Source: Ferruginibacter sp. (lineage in GTDB: Bacteria; Bacteroidota; Bacteroidia; Chitinophagales; Chitinophagaceae). Taken from it: a DNA stretch of 64,000 nt. The position numbers were made by a program, and so were the translations under genes. Each line of letters starts with the position of its first letter. The first letter of the stretch is position 1. Where the stretch lies: the NCBI GenBank assembly GCA_019638575.1, contig JAHBTN010000015.1, positions 1 through 64,000 on the forward strand, written 5' to 3'. Of the stretch, positions 52,971 to 61,222 are shown piece by piece. The notes beneath the pieces are model-generated. The model saw only the letters and a program-made list of their open reading frames with translations. It was not told the DNA's origin and did no database searches.

Positions 52971-55100
52971 ATGCAAATTATTCAGGGAATACGTGAAAAA
53001 GGAGCTGCAATTGTTATTGTAGTTATAGCGCTTAGCTTAATTGGCTTTATTTTAATGGATGCCAGGCAAGGTGGTAATAATCTTAATGCCGCCAGCGGTA
53101 ATATAGGAAAGGTTGATGGCCAGGCAATAGGACAAAATGAATTTAATACAAAAGTTAAAAACATGGAGCTCCAGGAAGAACAACAATCTGGAGCTAAACC
53201 TACCAATATACGCACAGCGCAGATACGTGAACAGGTATGGAACCAAATAGTGGCCGAAAAGATATTTTATGCCGAAGCTGATAAATTGGGTATTGATTTT
53301 ACATCTAAAGAACTGGAAAGTGTTTTAAAAAGCAATGAACCCGGTAACCCCTTTTTACAAGAAAGGCAATTATTAGACGAGGCTACGGGTAAGCTGGATA
53401 TTAACAAAGTTAACCAGGCGCTAATTAATATTAAAAAAATGAAAGGAGAGCAGTGGGAGATGGTAAATGCACAAATACTGGAACCGCAAAAGCTTACCAG
53501 TATATCAACTAAATATTTTGCATTATTAAATGCAAGTGCCTATTATCCTGCTTGGATGGAAGAAAAAGACCTTAAGGAAAAAAATAATTTTGCTACAATC
53601 TCATACGTACAGGTGCCATATCAAACCATCAGCGACAGTACTATCAAAGTAACAGACGCTGATATTGAAAATTATGTATCTAAGCATAAACAGCTTTTTA
53701 AACAAGAAGCCGGTCGCATGATTTCTTATGTTGCCTTTAGCCAGTTGCCCAGCTCTGCAGATAGTGCCAAAACAAAATTGCTGGTAGAGAATTTGAAAAA
53801 TGATTTTGCAAATACAAACGATAATACTATTAAAACGTTTTTAGCAAGAAATGCTTCTGCAATTGAATTTGATACCAACTATGTACCCAAATCAAAAATC
53901 AATAGCCATGCATTGGATTCTATAATAAAACTTAATGCAGGATCTGTTTATGGACCCTATGTGGATAATAATGATTATGTATTGGCTAAGTATATTGGTA
54001 GCAAAATTTTGCCCGACAGTGTAAATGCAAGGCATATATTAATTGCTACAGTTAACAACCAAACAGGCGAGCCTTTATTAGAAGATAGTGTTGCAGAAAA
54101 ACGTGCCGACAGTATATATAATGCAATAAAAGCGGGTGCTAATTTTGCAGCACTGGCATTACAATATTCTGCCGATGGCAGTAAAGAAAAAGGCGGCGAC
54201 CTAGGTACATTTGCTTATGGACAAATGGTACCTGAGTTTAATGATTTTTGTTTTTATAAAACCACCGGCTCAATGGGTGTTGTACGCACTCAATTTGGGT
54301 ACCATATTGTGGAAGTGCTAAAACAAAAGGGACAAAGCCCGGCTTATAAAATTGCATTTTTAGCAAAAGAAATTTTTTCGAGTGAAGAAACCATTAATAA
54401 GGCAAGTAATGAAGCAATAAAATTATCTGCCGAAAAAGACCCTAAAAAAATGGAAGCGTACATTCAAAAAAATGGCTTAAAGAAAATAACTGTGCCAACA
54501 CTTATAAAAGAAAACGATGCACAAATAGGGCAGCTGCAGGATGCTAGACAATTGGTACGCTGGGTTTTTGAAGCTAAAAAGGGAGATGTAAGCGACCCAA
54601 TGCCGGTTGGCGACCAGTTTATAGTGGCAACAGTTGATAAGATTTATAAAGAAGGTACACAGGATGTTGAAACGGCAAGACCACTTGCAGAAAATTCAAT
54701 TAAAGAAGAGAAGAAAGGAGAAATGATTATTAAAAACCTGGGCGCAAATGTTACTTTAGAAACAGCGGCTTCAAAATACAGTAAAGAGATATTAAATGCC
54801 GGCGCCGACTCGTCCATTACTTTTAAAACCCAAATCATTAACTCGATAGGTAATGAACCAAAACTAATTGGAGCTATTTTTAATAAAGCTAATCTTAACA
54901 AGGTGGCCGAACCGCTTGCCGGAAAAACTGCTGTATATGTTTTTAAAGTTAACAGCATTGCCGCTAAAACAGATAATGAAAATATTGCTCAATTCAGAGC
55001 CGGGCAAACTACCGCATTAAGAAACCAGGCCGTATCTAATTGGTTTGAAGGATTACGTAAAAAGGCAACTATTAAAGATAACAGGAGCAAGTTTTTTTAA
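52971..55100 (+). CDS. PpiD/SurA-type peptidyl-prolyl isomerase, membrane anchored
   Basis: Encodes 709 residues. An N-terminal helix (about 11-30, AAIVIVVIALSLIGFILMDA) anchors it in the inner membrane with the bulk in the periplasm. A SurA-N-like chaperone region follows, then a parvulin domain (about 340-445: ARHILIATVNN, FAALALQYSADGSKEKGGDL, and VRTQFGYHIVEVL). The rest is helical and resembles the long C-terminus of PpiD. It helps fold outer membrane and secreted proteins. A terminator hairpin follows. Confidence 0.92.
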   Translation: MQIIQGIREKGAAIVIVVIALSLIGFILMDARQGGNNLNAASGNIGKVDGQAIGQNEFNTKVKNMELQEEQQSGAKPTNIRTAQIREQVWNQIVAEKIFYAEADKLGIDFTSKELESVLKSNEPGNPFLQERQLLDEATGKLDINKVNQALINIKKMKGEQWEMVNAQILEPQKLTSISTKYFALLNASAYYPAWMEEKDLKEKNNFATISYVQVPYQTISDSTIKVTDADIENYVSKHKQLFKQEAGRMISYVAFSQLPSSADSAKTKLLVENLKNDFANTNDNTIKTFLARNASAIEFDTNYVPKSKINSHALDSIIKLNAGSVYGPYVDNNDYVLAKYIGSKILPDSVNARHILIATVNNQTGEPLLEDSVAEKRADSIYNAIKAGANFAALALQYSADGSKEKGGDLGTFAYGQMVPEFNDFCFYKTTGSMGVVRTQFGYHIVEVLKQKGQSPAYKIAFLAKEIFSSEETINKASNEAIKLSAEKDPKKMEAYIQKNGLKKITVPTLIKENDAQIGQLQDARQLVRWVFEAKKGDVSDPMPVGDQFIVATVDKIYKEGTQDVETARPLAENSIKEEKKGEMIIKNLGANVTLETAASKYSKEILNAGADSSITFKTQIINSIGNEPKLIGAIFNKANLNKVAEPLAGKTAVYVFKVNSIAAKTDNENIAQFRAGQTTALRNQAVSNWFEGLRKKATIKDNRSKFF

Positions 55101-55129
55101 ATTAATAAGTTAAAATACATTACTTAAGG

Positions 55130-55160
55130 CAGCCATCATAAAACCATGATGGCTGTTTTG
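55130..55160 (+). terminator. Terminator after the PpiD-like gene
   Basis: CAGCCATCAT / ATGATGGCTG (55130-55139 with 55146-55155), loop AAAACC-type, then TTTTGTTTT. Confidence 0.75.
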
Positions 55161-55163
55161 TTT

Positions 55164-55171
55164 TATCTTTG
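55164..55171 (+). promoter_or_regulatory. -7 promoter element of the DUF2480 gene
   Basis: TATCTTTG matches TAnnTTTG and lies 1 bp before a pair of ATGs, so the mRNA is predicted to be leaderless and the longer frame start at 55146 is unlikely. Confidence 0.55.
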
Positions 55172-55175
55172 CATG

Positions 55176-55697
55176 ATGGCAGAAGTATTTGTAAATAAAG
55201 TGGCAGAAAGCGGTATCATTACGCTTAACCTGGAAGAATTTTATCCAAAAGAAGAAACCGTAGTTTTTGATATGAAGGACCATTTGTTTATGGGGTTGAT
55301 ATTGAAGGAAAAAGATTTTAGGGAGACGATGAAAAACCTGGATTTAACTGCTTACAAAGAAAAAAATATTGCCATTACCTGTACTGCAGATGCTGTAATA
55401 CCTGTATGGGCTTATATGCTGGTAACAAGTTACTTGCAGCCTGTTGCCAGGAATATTGTTTTTGGCAATGCAGATTTTTTGCATAAAACACTTTTCTTAA
55501 ATAATCTTTCTGCAATTAATATTAACGATTACCGGGATAAAAGAGTAGTAATTAAAGGCTGTGGCGAATTACCTATTACCGAAACAGCTTATGTTGCTAT
55601 TACTAACAAGCTAAGGCCTGTTGTAAAAAGTATTATGTATGGCGAGCCATGCAGTACGGTACCTATTTATAAAAAACCCAAAACAACTGAGGGTTAA
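55176..55697 (+). CDS. DUF2480 family protein
   Basis: The start at 55176 (173 residues; 55173 is also an ATG) is chosen from the family start MAEVFVNKVAESGIITLNLE and the promoter box. Motifs: LEEFYPKEETVVFDMKDHLF, ILKEKDFRETMKNLDL and VVIKGCGELPITETAYVAIT. DUF2480 is found nearly only in Bacteroidota and has no assigned function. Soluble and cytoplasmic by sequence. Its stop codon overlaps the stop of the convergent corA gene by three bases. Confidence 0.88.
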   Translation: MAEVFVNKVAESGIITLNLEEFYPKEETVVFDMKDHLFMGLILKEKDFRETMKNLDLTAYKEKNIAITCTADAVIPVWAYMLVTSYLQPVARNIVFGNADFLHKTLFLNNLSAININDYRDKRVVIKGCGELPITETAYVAITNKLRPVVKSIMYGEPCSTVPIYKKPKTTEG

Positions 55698-56797
55698 AAC
55701 CAACCCCGTTTTTTAAATAATCGTAGCATAACCAATGGTATGCATAGCATAAGGCCTACCGAAATAAAAAAACCCCACTTGTTGTGAAGCAATGGAATGG
55801 TTTCAAAGTTCATTCCAAAAATACCGCCAATAACTGTGGCCGGCGCCAGCAGGCAGGTAACCACGGCCATCACCTTCATCACTTCATTCATTTTAAGGTT
55901 TACATTACTTAAATAAAGGTCGTTAAGGTTCATCATCATATCACGGTAGTTTTCGGCAAGGTCGTTGGCTTGTAGTATATGGTCGTGTACATCTTTAAAG
56001 TATTTTTCTGTACGTTCTTCAATCAATTCACTTTCGCTGCGCAAAATACCATTCACCAATTCTCTTACCGGCGATACACTTCTTTTAAGAATAATCATTT
56101 CTTTACGAAGCATATTTATTTTGGCAAGGCTACGGGTATTTGCATTTCTTACAATCGTTTCTTCCAGCTCTTCAATTTTTTCACCCAGCCCTTCCATCAC
56201 TACAAAGTAATTGTCAACTATCAAATCAATAAGTGAATAATATAAAAAGTCGGCCCCGTTTTGCCGCACTTTACTGTTGTTTAACTTTAATTTTTCCCTT
56301 AATGGTGTAAACACATCCCTTGTAGCATCTTCCTGGAAACTGAGTACAAAATTTTTTCCAAGTACAATGCTAATTTGTTCTACTTCTACCGACGAATCTT
56401 TTTCATTAAAATACAGCATATTCATCAGCGAAAACAACAGCCCGTTTATTTCATCGGTTTTTGCACGCTGCCCCATGCTTAAGATGTCTTCAACAATCAG
56501 GTTATGGATACCATATTTTGAACAAATATTTTCAACATCAATTTTTTTTAAACCATCAACATTTATCCATGTTATTGCTGCAGGATCAATAAAAGAAAAA
56601 CTGTCGTTAACCGAATCAAATTCTTGAAACCTCATTTCTTTAGTATCATAATTAAATACACTCAGTTTTGTTAATTCAGGTTCTTTTCGGTCTGATATAA
56701 CTGTTGGGTTTACCTGCAATACCTTATGTGTACGTAATGATTGCAAAGGATTTAGCAAAGGATTTAAAAAATAGGAGATATATTTTTTAGCGCCCAT
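55694..56797 (-). CDS. corA: Magnesium/cobalt transporter CorA
   Basis: Encodes 367 residues. A large N-terminal cytoplasmic domain (about 1-305) with the long helix of the funnel, then two C-terminal helices. The selectivity motif GMN is present in GGIFGMNFETIPLL between them. A basic C-terminal end (RLFKKRGWF) fits the family. CorA pentamers import Mg2+ and sometimes Co2+ or Ni2+. Its mRNA stop overlaps that of the DUF2480 gene on the other strand. Confidence 0.94.
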   Translation of the reverse strand: MGAKKYISYFLNPLLNPLQSLRTHKVLQVNPTVISDRKEPELTKLSVFNYDTKEMRFQEFDSVNDSFSFIDPAAITWINVDGLKKIDVENICSKYGIHNLIVEDILSMGQRAKTDEINGLLFSLMNMLYFNEKDSSVEVEQISIVLGKNFVLSFQEDATRDVFTPLREKLKLNNSKVRQNGADFLYYSLIDLIVDNYFVVMEGLGEKIEELEETIVRNANTRSLAKINMLRKEMIILKRSVSPVRELVNGILRSESELIEERTEKYFKDVHDHILQANDLAENYRDMMMNLNDLYLSNVNLKMNEVMKVMAVVTCLLAPATVIGGIFGMNFETIPLLHNKWGFFISVGLMLCIPLVMLRLFKKRGWF

Positions 56798-56971
56798 AAA
56801 ATATATGTTTATAGTTTAAAACAACCGGCAAATTGAAATTAGGTTTTTATTTAAGAAAGAACAATAGTAAATATAAATCCATCGCTATTATTAATCCTCT
56901 AATATTTGATTTTGAACTGGTTTAAATTTAGCATATAGCAAAAGCGTTGGTATTTGTGTAAATTACGTACG

Positions 56972-56979
56972 TACATTTG
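56972..56979 (+). promoter_or_regulatory. -7 promoter element of the omega-amidase gene
   Basis: TACATTTG matches TAnnTTTG, 16 bp before the ATG; a TTG lies 22 bp upstream of it as a possible -33 box. Confidence 0.55.
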
Positions 56980-56995
56980 AGTACAATTAAATAAA

Positions 56996-57808
56996 ATGTC
57001 AACCCTCAATATAACAATCATACAAAGCGATTTATTTTGGGAAGATAAGGTAGCCAACCTGCACATGTTTGAACAAAAGATAAACAGCATTGAGGGTAAT
57101 GCTGAAATTGTGGTATTGCCCGAAATGTTCAGCACAGGTTTTAGTATGCAACCCCAACAGTTTGCTGAAAGTATGACAGGTGAAACGGTGGAATGGATGA
57201 AAAGGATTAGCCACGAAAACGGTATTGTGCTTACCGGCAGCCTGATGATTGAAGAAGAAGGTAATTATTATAACAGGCTGGTATGGATGCTGCCCAATGG
57301 GCAATATGGATATTACGATAAGCGTCACCTGTTTGCATTTGCACAGGAAGACAAACATTATAAAGCCGGTAATAAAAGATTGATAGCATCGGTAAAAGGC
57401 TGGAAAATAAACCTGATGGTTTGTTACGACCTGCGGTTCCCGGTATGGGCAAGACAGCAGACTGTAATTCATGAAGAAGAATCTGCAGTAAATGCAGCCT
57501 GCGAATACGATGTATTAATATATGTAGCTAACTGGCCCGAGCGTCGCAGCCATGCCTGGAAAACATTGCTTTGTGCAAGGGCTATAGAAAATCAATGTTA
57601 TGTTGTAGGTGTAAACCGGGTGGGTAATGATGGTAACAATATTTACCACAGCGGCAACAGCCTTATTATTGATCCGTTGGGACAAGTTTTATATCACCTG
57701 GCCGATGAAGAAGATATATTTACCATTGAATTACAAAAAAAAGATCTTGATGATGCTAGGGCGAAATTCCCTTTTTGGAGAGATGCAGACAGGTTTAAAA
57801 TTTTATAA
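56996..57808 (+). CDS. Nitrilase-superfamily omega-amidase (YafV-like)
   Basis: Encodes 270 residues, cytoplasmic. The Glu-Lys-Cys catalytic triad is visible: E43 in VVLPEMFSTGFS, K109 in YYDKRHLFAF and C143 in LMVCYDLRFPVW. NWPERRSHAWKTLLCARAIE and VVGVNRVGNDGN are typical of omega-amidases, which hydrolyse alpha-ketoglutaramate or alpha-ketosuccinamate, so repair of transamination by-products or methionine salvage is likely. Convergent with the S41 peptidase gene, 11 bp apart. Confidence 0.9.
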   Translation: MSTLNITIIQSDLFWEDKVANLHMFEQKINSIEGNAEIVVLPEMFSTGFSMQPQQFAESMTGETVEWMKRISHENGIVLTGSLMIEEEGNYYNRLVWMLPNGQYGYYDKRHLFAFAQEDKHYKAGNKRLIASVKGWKINLMVCYDLRFPVWARQQTVIHEEESAVNAACEYDVLIYVANWPERRSHAWKTLLCARAIENQCYVVGVNRVGNDGNNIYHSGNSLIIDPLGQVLYHLADEEDIFTIELQKKDLDDARAKFPFWRDADRFKIL

Positions 57809-57819
57809 ATAAATAATTA

Positions 57820-59325
57820 TTACCTGTTACTCTTTTCGTTTTTATCTTTTATCATTTCCATCACTACCTGCATCTTATAATCTATACCGTTTAACAATGC
57901 TTTATAATTGGTAGGTATGTAAATATCTGGCTGTATGCCATGCCCGTTTTTGGGTACATGATTGTATTGCACCAGCCTGAAAAGCGGAAGCCTTACTTTA
58001 ATATGTGTTACGGGTAAAACAATATCCGGAATTAAAATGCCATTGTTGCCATGCCAGCCACCACCTGTTTCTTCGCCAATTAAAGTAACGCCGGGCTGCC
58101 CCTTTACTGCATTGCTGAAAAGCGCCGCCGCCGAAAAAGTGGAACCGTTAATAAGCACATATAAATTACCATCAAAATGGTTTTCTTTTTTTGGTTTATA
58201 CCACCTACGTTCCCATCGTCCAAAATGATACAACCCGTCATTCTTTTTTTTGGTAAGCAAAAACAACCCAAGGTTATTTACAAAACTTTCTTTTATGTAT
58301 TTTGAATATGGCTGCAAAGATTTGCAAACAGCATAAGAAGAATCGGCCACTTTAAAACTTTGCCTGCTTACATATTTTGTTAACAGGGTAGATAGCCTTA
58401 TGCGGCCACCACCATTATTCCTGATGTCTAACACAACATTTGCAATACCTGTTTTTTTAATGTACCCAAATGTTTGCCTGTAAAACCTGCGCAAGCTACC
58501 TTCTGAAAAAGTATTGATGGTCACAATGGCTGTGTTATTGGTTGTATCTACTGCTAACGACCTTATATCCTGCAACCTTTTTTGCCTTGTTTCTTTCTTT
58601 TGTTTTTTTTGTTTCCTGTTAACAGCCTTTTCTCTTTTGGGTAAAGTGCTGTCTTTAGCAAAACCAAGGGTGGGAATGATTATAGATTTTTCTGTACCGG
58701 TGCTATCAATATAGGTAACAGTATAATTTTTGCTGATACCGAAAATGTTTCGATGAAAATAAGGGAAATTATTACTGAGTCTTAAATAATTTACATTATC
58801 AGCATAACCGTCTTCGGCCAGGTAATTAAACATGGTACTAACCAGCCTTGTATTTTTAATTCCGTTTATCGATGTGATGAGCATGCCTCTTTTTAATACA
58901 GAATCTTTACGGTTTAAATTGGCAGAGATAGCCATGGTATCATTCCAGCATTTTAAAAACAAAGGAAAAGACGGTAATCTTTTATCTGCCACCCATTTAT
59001 TATAAGTTTTACTACGAATCATGCTTGTGTGGCCACAATGTATTTTTTGTAAAAGAGGCGCTATTACCTGCCAGCCAAACTGCTGTTCGGTAAGGCTATC
59101 GTGCAGCAAATTGTAATAACGGTCAAAATACATATCCATGCTGTCTTTGGGCGTATACCAGTAAAGCGATGGATGCTTTTTCTCAAGTATTTCTCTCAGC
59201 AGCGAATAATCTTTTTGTAATTGCCCGGGCGAAAATTTTTTATTGGGATTATAGTTTTTAGTGGCGGCGCAGGAACACAGGAAAACAGCTAAAGAAAAAA
59301 CAAAGATTATTTTTATAGTTTTCAT
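57820..59325 (-). CDS. Lipoprotein S41-family peptidase
   Basis: Encodes 501 residues. Signal peptide with lipobox (FLCSCAATK). The first 250 residues are a cap region rich in aromatics; a lysine-rich stretch (KQKKQKKETRQKR) is unusual for a periplasmic protein. The C-terminal half is an S41 protease core: NVVLDIRNNGGGRI, the nucleophile Ser in NGSTFSAAALFSNA and LIGEETGGGWHGN. No PDZ domain is evident, unlike CtpA. Tail-specific or tricorn-like processing proteases belong here; the substrate is unknown. Followed after about 50 bp by the thiL-IMPase pair upstream on the same strand. Confidence 0.85.
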   Translation of the reverse strand: MKTIKIIFVFSLAVFLCSCAATKNYNPNKKFSPGQLQKDYSLLREILEKKHPSLYWYTPKDSMDMYFDRYYNLLHDSLTEQQFGWQVIAPLLQKIHCGHTSMIRSKTYNKWVADKRLPSFPLFLKCWNDTMAISANLNRKDSVLKRGMLITSINGIKNTRLVSTMFNYLAEDGYADNVNYLRLSNNFPYFHRNIFGISKNYTVTYIDSTGTEKSIIIPTLGFAKDSTLPKREKAVNRKQKKQKKETRQKRLQDIRSLAVDTTNNTAIVTINTFSEGSLRRFYRQTFGYIKKTGIANVVLDIRNNGGGRIRLSTLLTKYVSRQSFKVADSSYAVCKSLQPYSKYIKESFVNNLGLFLLTKKKNDGLYHFGRWERRWYKPKKENHFDGNLYVLINGSTFSAAALFSNAVKGQPGVTLIGEETGGGWHGNNGILIPDIVLPVTHIKVRLPLFRLVQYNHVPKNGHGIQPDIYIPTNYKALLNGIDYKMQVVMEMIKDKNEKSNR

Positions 59326-59375
59326 TAACTGTTGGCAAAAATTTCAAATTTAATAATACTTATATTAAGATGCTT

Positions 59376-60401
59376 TTATTTCAAAGGGTTCCACCCCTGT
59401 GCAATTAATGGGTGTTTATTGCCACCTCTTGTTATAAATGTTTTTTCATTTGCCGCTTCGGTGATATAACCTATAATGCTAAACCCGTTGTTCTTTTCAA
59501 TTTTTTCATGGTCGGCCTGGTTAATGGTAAATAACAATTCATAATCTTCTCCACCACTTAGTGCGCAGGCTGTTGGGTCAAGCTCCAGCTTGTAGGCAAA
59601 TTCTTTGCTGTCTTCGTTTAATGGCAGCTTGTCTTCGTACAGTACACAGCCTACATTACTTTGCTTGCAAATGTGCAGCATTTCGCTGCTAAGCCCGTCG
59701 CTAATATCCATCATGCTGGTAGGTACAATATTGTGTTCGGCAAAATATTCAATCACATCTTTTCTTGCTTCGGGTTTTAATAAGCGGCCAACAATATAAG
59801 CCTGGTTTTCCAGGTCGGGTTGTGCACCGGTTTCTTCAAATATCTTTTTCTCTCGTTCTAAAATGGTTAACCCTAAAAATGCACCACCCAAATCGCCGCT
59901 TACACAAATAAGGTCGTTTACTTTAGCGCCATCTCTTTTTACATATTTATCAGGCGCCACTTCGCCAATAGCCGTTACACTTATAATAAACCCTTTTTGT
60001 GATGTGGTGGTGTCTCCACCCACCAGGTCAACATTATACCGGTTACAGGCTGCATAAACACCTTCATAAAACTCATCCAACGCTTCTACGCTAAACTTAT
60101 TGCTGATAGCTATACTAATTACGATTTGTGTTGGCGTGGCGTTCATAGCATATATATCGCTGATGTTTACAATTACCGATTTATAACCAAGGTGTTTCAG
60201 CGGAGTGTACATCAGGTCAAAATGAATACCTTCTACCAACAGGTCGGTGGTAATTACTGTTTGCCTGCCGTAATGATCAATAACAGCGGCATCATCACCC
60301 ACACTTACAATGGTGGATGAATTTTTTGTTTCATTATTTTTGGTTAGATGGTCAATTAAACCAAACTCACCCAGTGTTGATATTTCGGTACGTTCTTGCA
60401 T
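59376..60401 (-). CDS. thiL: Thiamine-monophosphate kinase
   Basis: Encodes 341 residues. Motifs: STLGEFGLIDHL at the start, IVSVGDDAAVIDHYGRQTVI, TTDLLVEGIHFDL, VGGDTTTSQKGFIISVTAIG and MMDISDGLSSEMLHICKQSN. ThiL phosphorylates thiamine monophosphate to the active cofactor thiamine pyrophosphate. The upstream IMPase-like gene stops one base before this start, so they are cotranscribed. No other thiamine gene is near. Confidence 0.94.
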   Translation of the reverse strand: MQERTEISTLGEFGLIDHLTKNNETKNSSTIVSVGDDAAVIDHYGRQTVITTDLLVEGIHFDLMYTPLKHLGYKSVIVNISDIYAMNATPTQIVISIAISNKFSVEALDEFYEGVYAACNRYNVDLVGGDTTTSQKGFIISVTAIGEVAPDKYVKRDGAKVNDLICVSGDLGGAFLGLTILEREKKIFEETGAQPDLENQAYIVGRLLKPEARKDVIEYFAEHNIVPTSMMDISDGLSSEMLHICKQSNVGCVLYEDKLPLNEDSKEFAYKLELDPTACALSGGEDYELLFTINQADHEKIEKNNGFSIIGYITEAANEKTFITRGGNKHPLIAQGWNPLK

Positions 60402-61184
60402 TTACAATTGTTTTCTGTTATGAATTACATCCAGCAACTCATCATGTATCAAACCGTTTGTGGCCACTAATTTTTTTTGATAAGGAGAATATTTATTGCC
60501 ATCCATATCGGTTACTTTGCCGCCGGCTTCTTCTACAATCAAATAACCTGCTGCCGTATCCCAGGCGCTAAGGCTGTGTTCAAAAAAACCTTCAAACCTG
60601 CCGGCAGCCACCCAGCAAAGGTCAATGGCGGCGCTGCCAATCCTACGTACCGGAACACCTTTACGAATCAGTTTTTCAAAAACCTGCAAAGGCCCGTTGG
60701 GCATATCTAAATAGGTGTACGGAAAACCGGTAACCAGGCAACTGTGCAGCACCGAAGTTTTTTTGCTTACATGAATTTTTTTATCGTTGAGTGTTGCACC
60801 CTTTCCTTTTTCGGCTAAAAACATTTCGTTGATGAAGGGGTTATATACAGCGCCTAAAATCATTTGGCCTTTATGTTCCACACCAATACTTACACAACAA
60901 AGCGGAATACCGCTTGCATAATTGATGGTGCCATCTATAGGGTCAATTATCCATTTAGTATCGCTGTTGGTTATTATTTCGCCCACTTCTTCGCTCAAAA
61001 TAAAATGATCGGGGTATTGGGCTTTAATGCAATCAATAATAGCTTTTTCAGCAGCATGATCAGCTTCGGTAACCCAGTTGTTAATGCCTTCCTTATTGCT
61101 AATTTTCAAATCATCGTTATTGAAAAAATGCCGTAGCTGTTTAGCCCCGGCTTCTACTGCATGTAAAAGTGTAGTTTTTAGCAT
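60402..61184 (-). CDS. Inositol monophosphatase-family protein
   Basis: Encodes 260 residues from the ATG at 61184; a longer frame to 61199 would put the promoter box inside the gene. Motifs of the FIG superfamily: NNWVTEADHAAEKAII, FILSEEVGEI, WIIDPIDGTINYASGIPLCC and the C-terminal SLSAWDTAAGYLIVEEAGG, which hold the metal-binding acids. It removes a phosphate from inositol phosphate, 3'-phosphoadenosine phosphate or sugar phosphate. Shares a transcript with thiL. Confidence 0.92.
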   Translation of the reverse strand: MLKTTLLHAVEAGAKQLRHFFNNDDLKISNKEGINNWVTEADHAAEKAIIDCIKAQYPDHFILSEEVGEIITNSDTKWIIDPIDGTINYASGIPLCCVSIGVEHKGQMILGAVYNPFINEMFLAEKGKGATLNDKKIHVSKKTSVLHSCLVTGFPYTYLDMPNGPLQVFEKLIRKGVPVRRIGSAAIDLCWVAAGRFEGFFEHSLSAWDTAAGYLIVEEAGGKVTDMDGNKYSPYQKKLVATNGLIHDELLDVIHNRKQL

Positions 61185-61188
61185 GGCG

Positions 61189-61196
61189 CAAATATA
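61189..61196 (-). promoter_or_regulatory. -7 promoter element of the IMPase-thiL unit
   Basis: TATATTTG on the minus strand, four bases before the ATG at 61184, so the transcript should be leaderless. It lies 15 bp from the opposing -7 element. Confidence 0.6.
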
Positions 61197-61211
61197 CAAA
61201 GGCTTCTTTAC

Positions 61212-61219
61212 TATATTTG
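61212..61219 (+). promoter_or_regulatory. -7 promoter element of the glycosyltransferase gene
   Basis: TATATTTG, three bases before the ATG at 61223, making the longer TTG start at 61217 part of the promoter. With the opposite element this is a very compact divergent promoter. Confidence 0.6.
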
Positions 61220-61222
61220 AAT

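Noticed and set aside
57032-57472. 146-aa minus-strand frame inside the omega-amidase gene
   Set aside because: Antisense to a clear nitrilase-family gene; Cys/His/Phe-rich translation typical of shadows.
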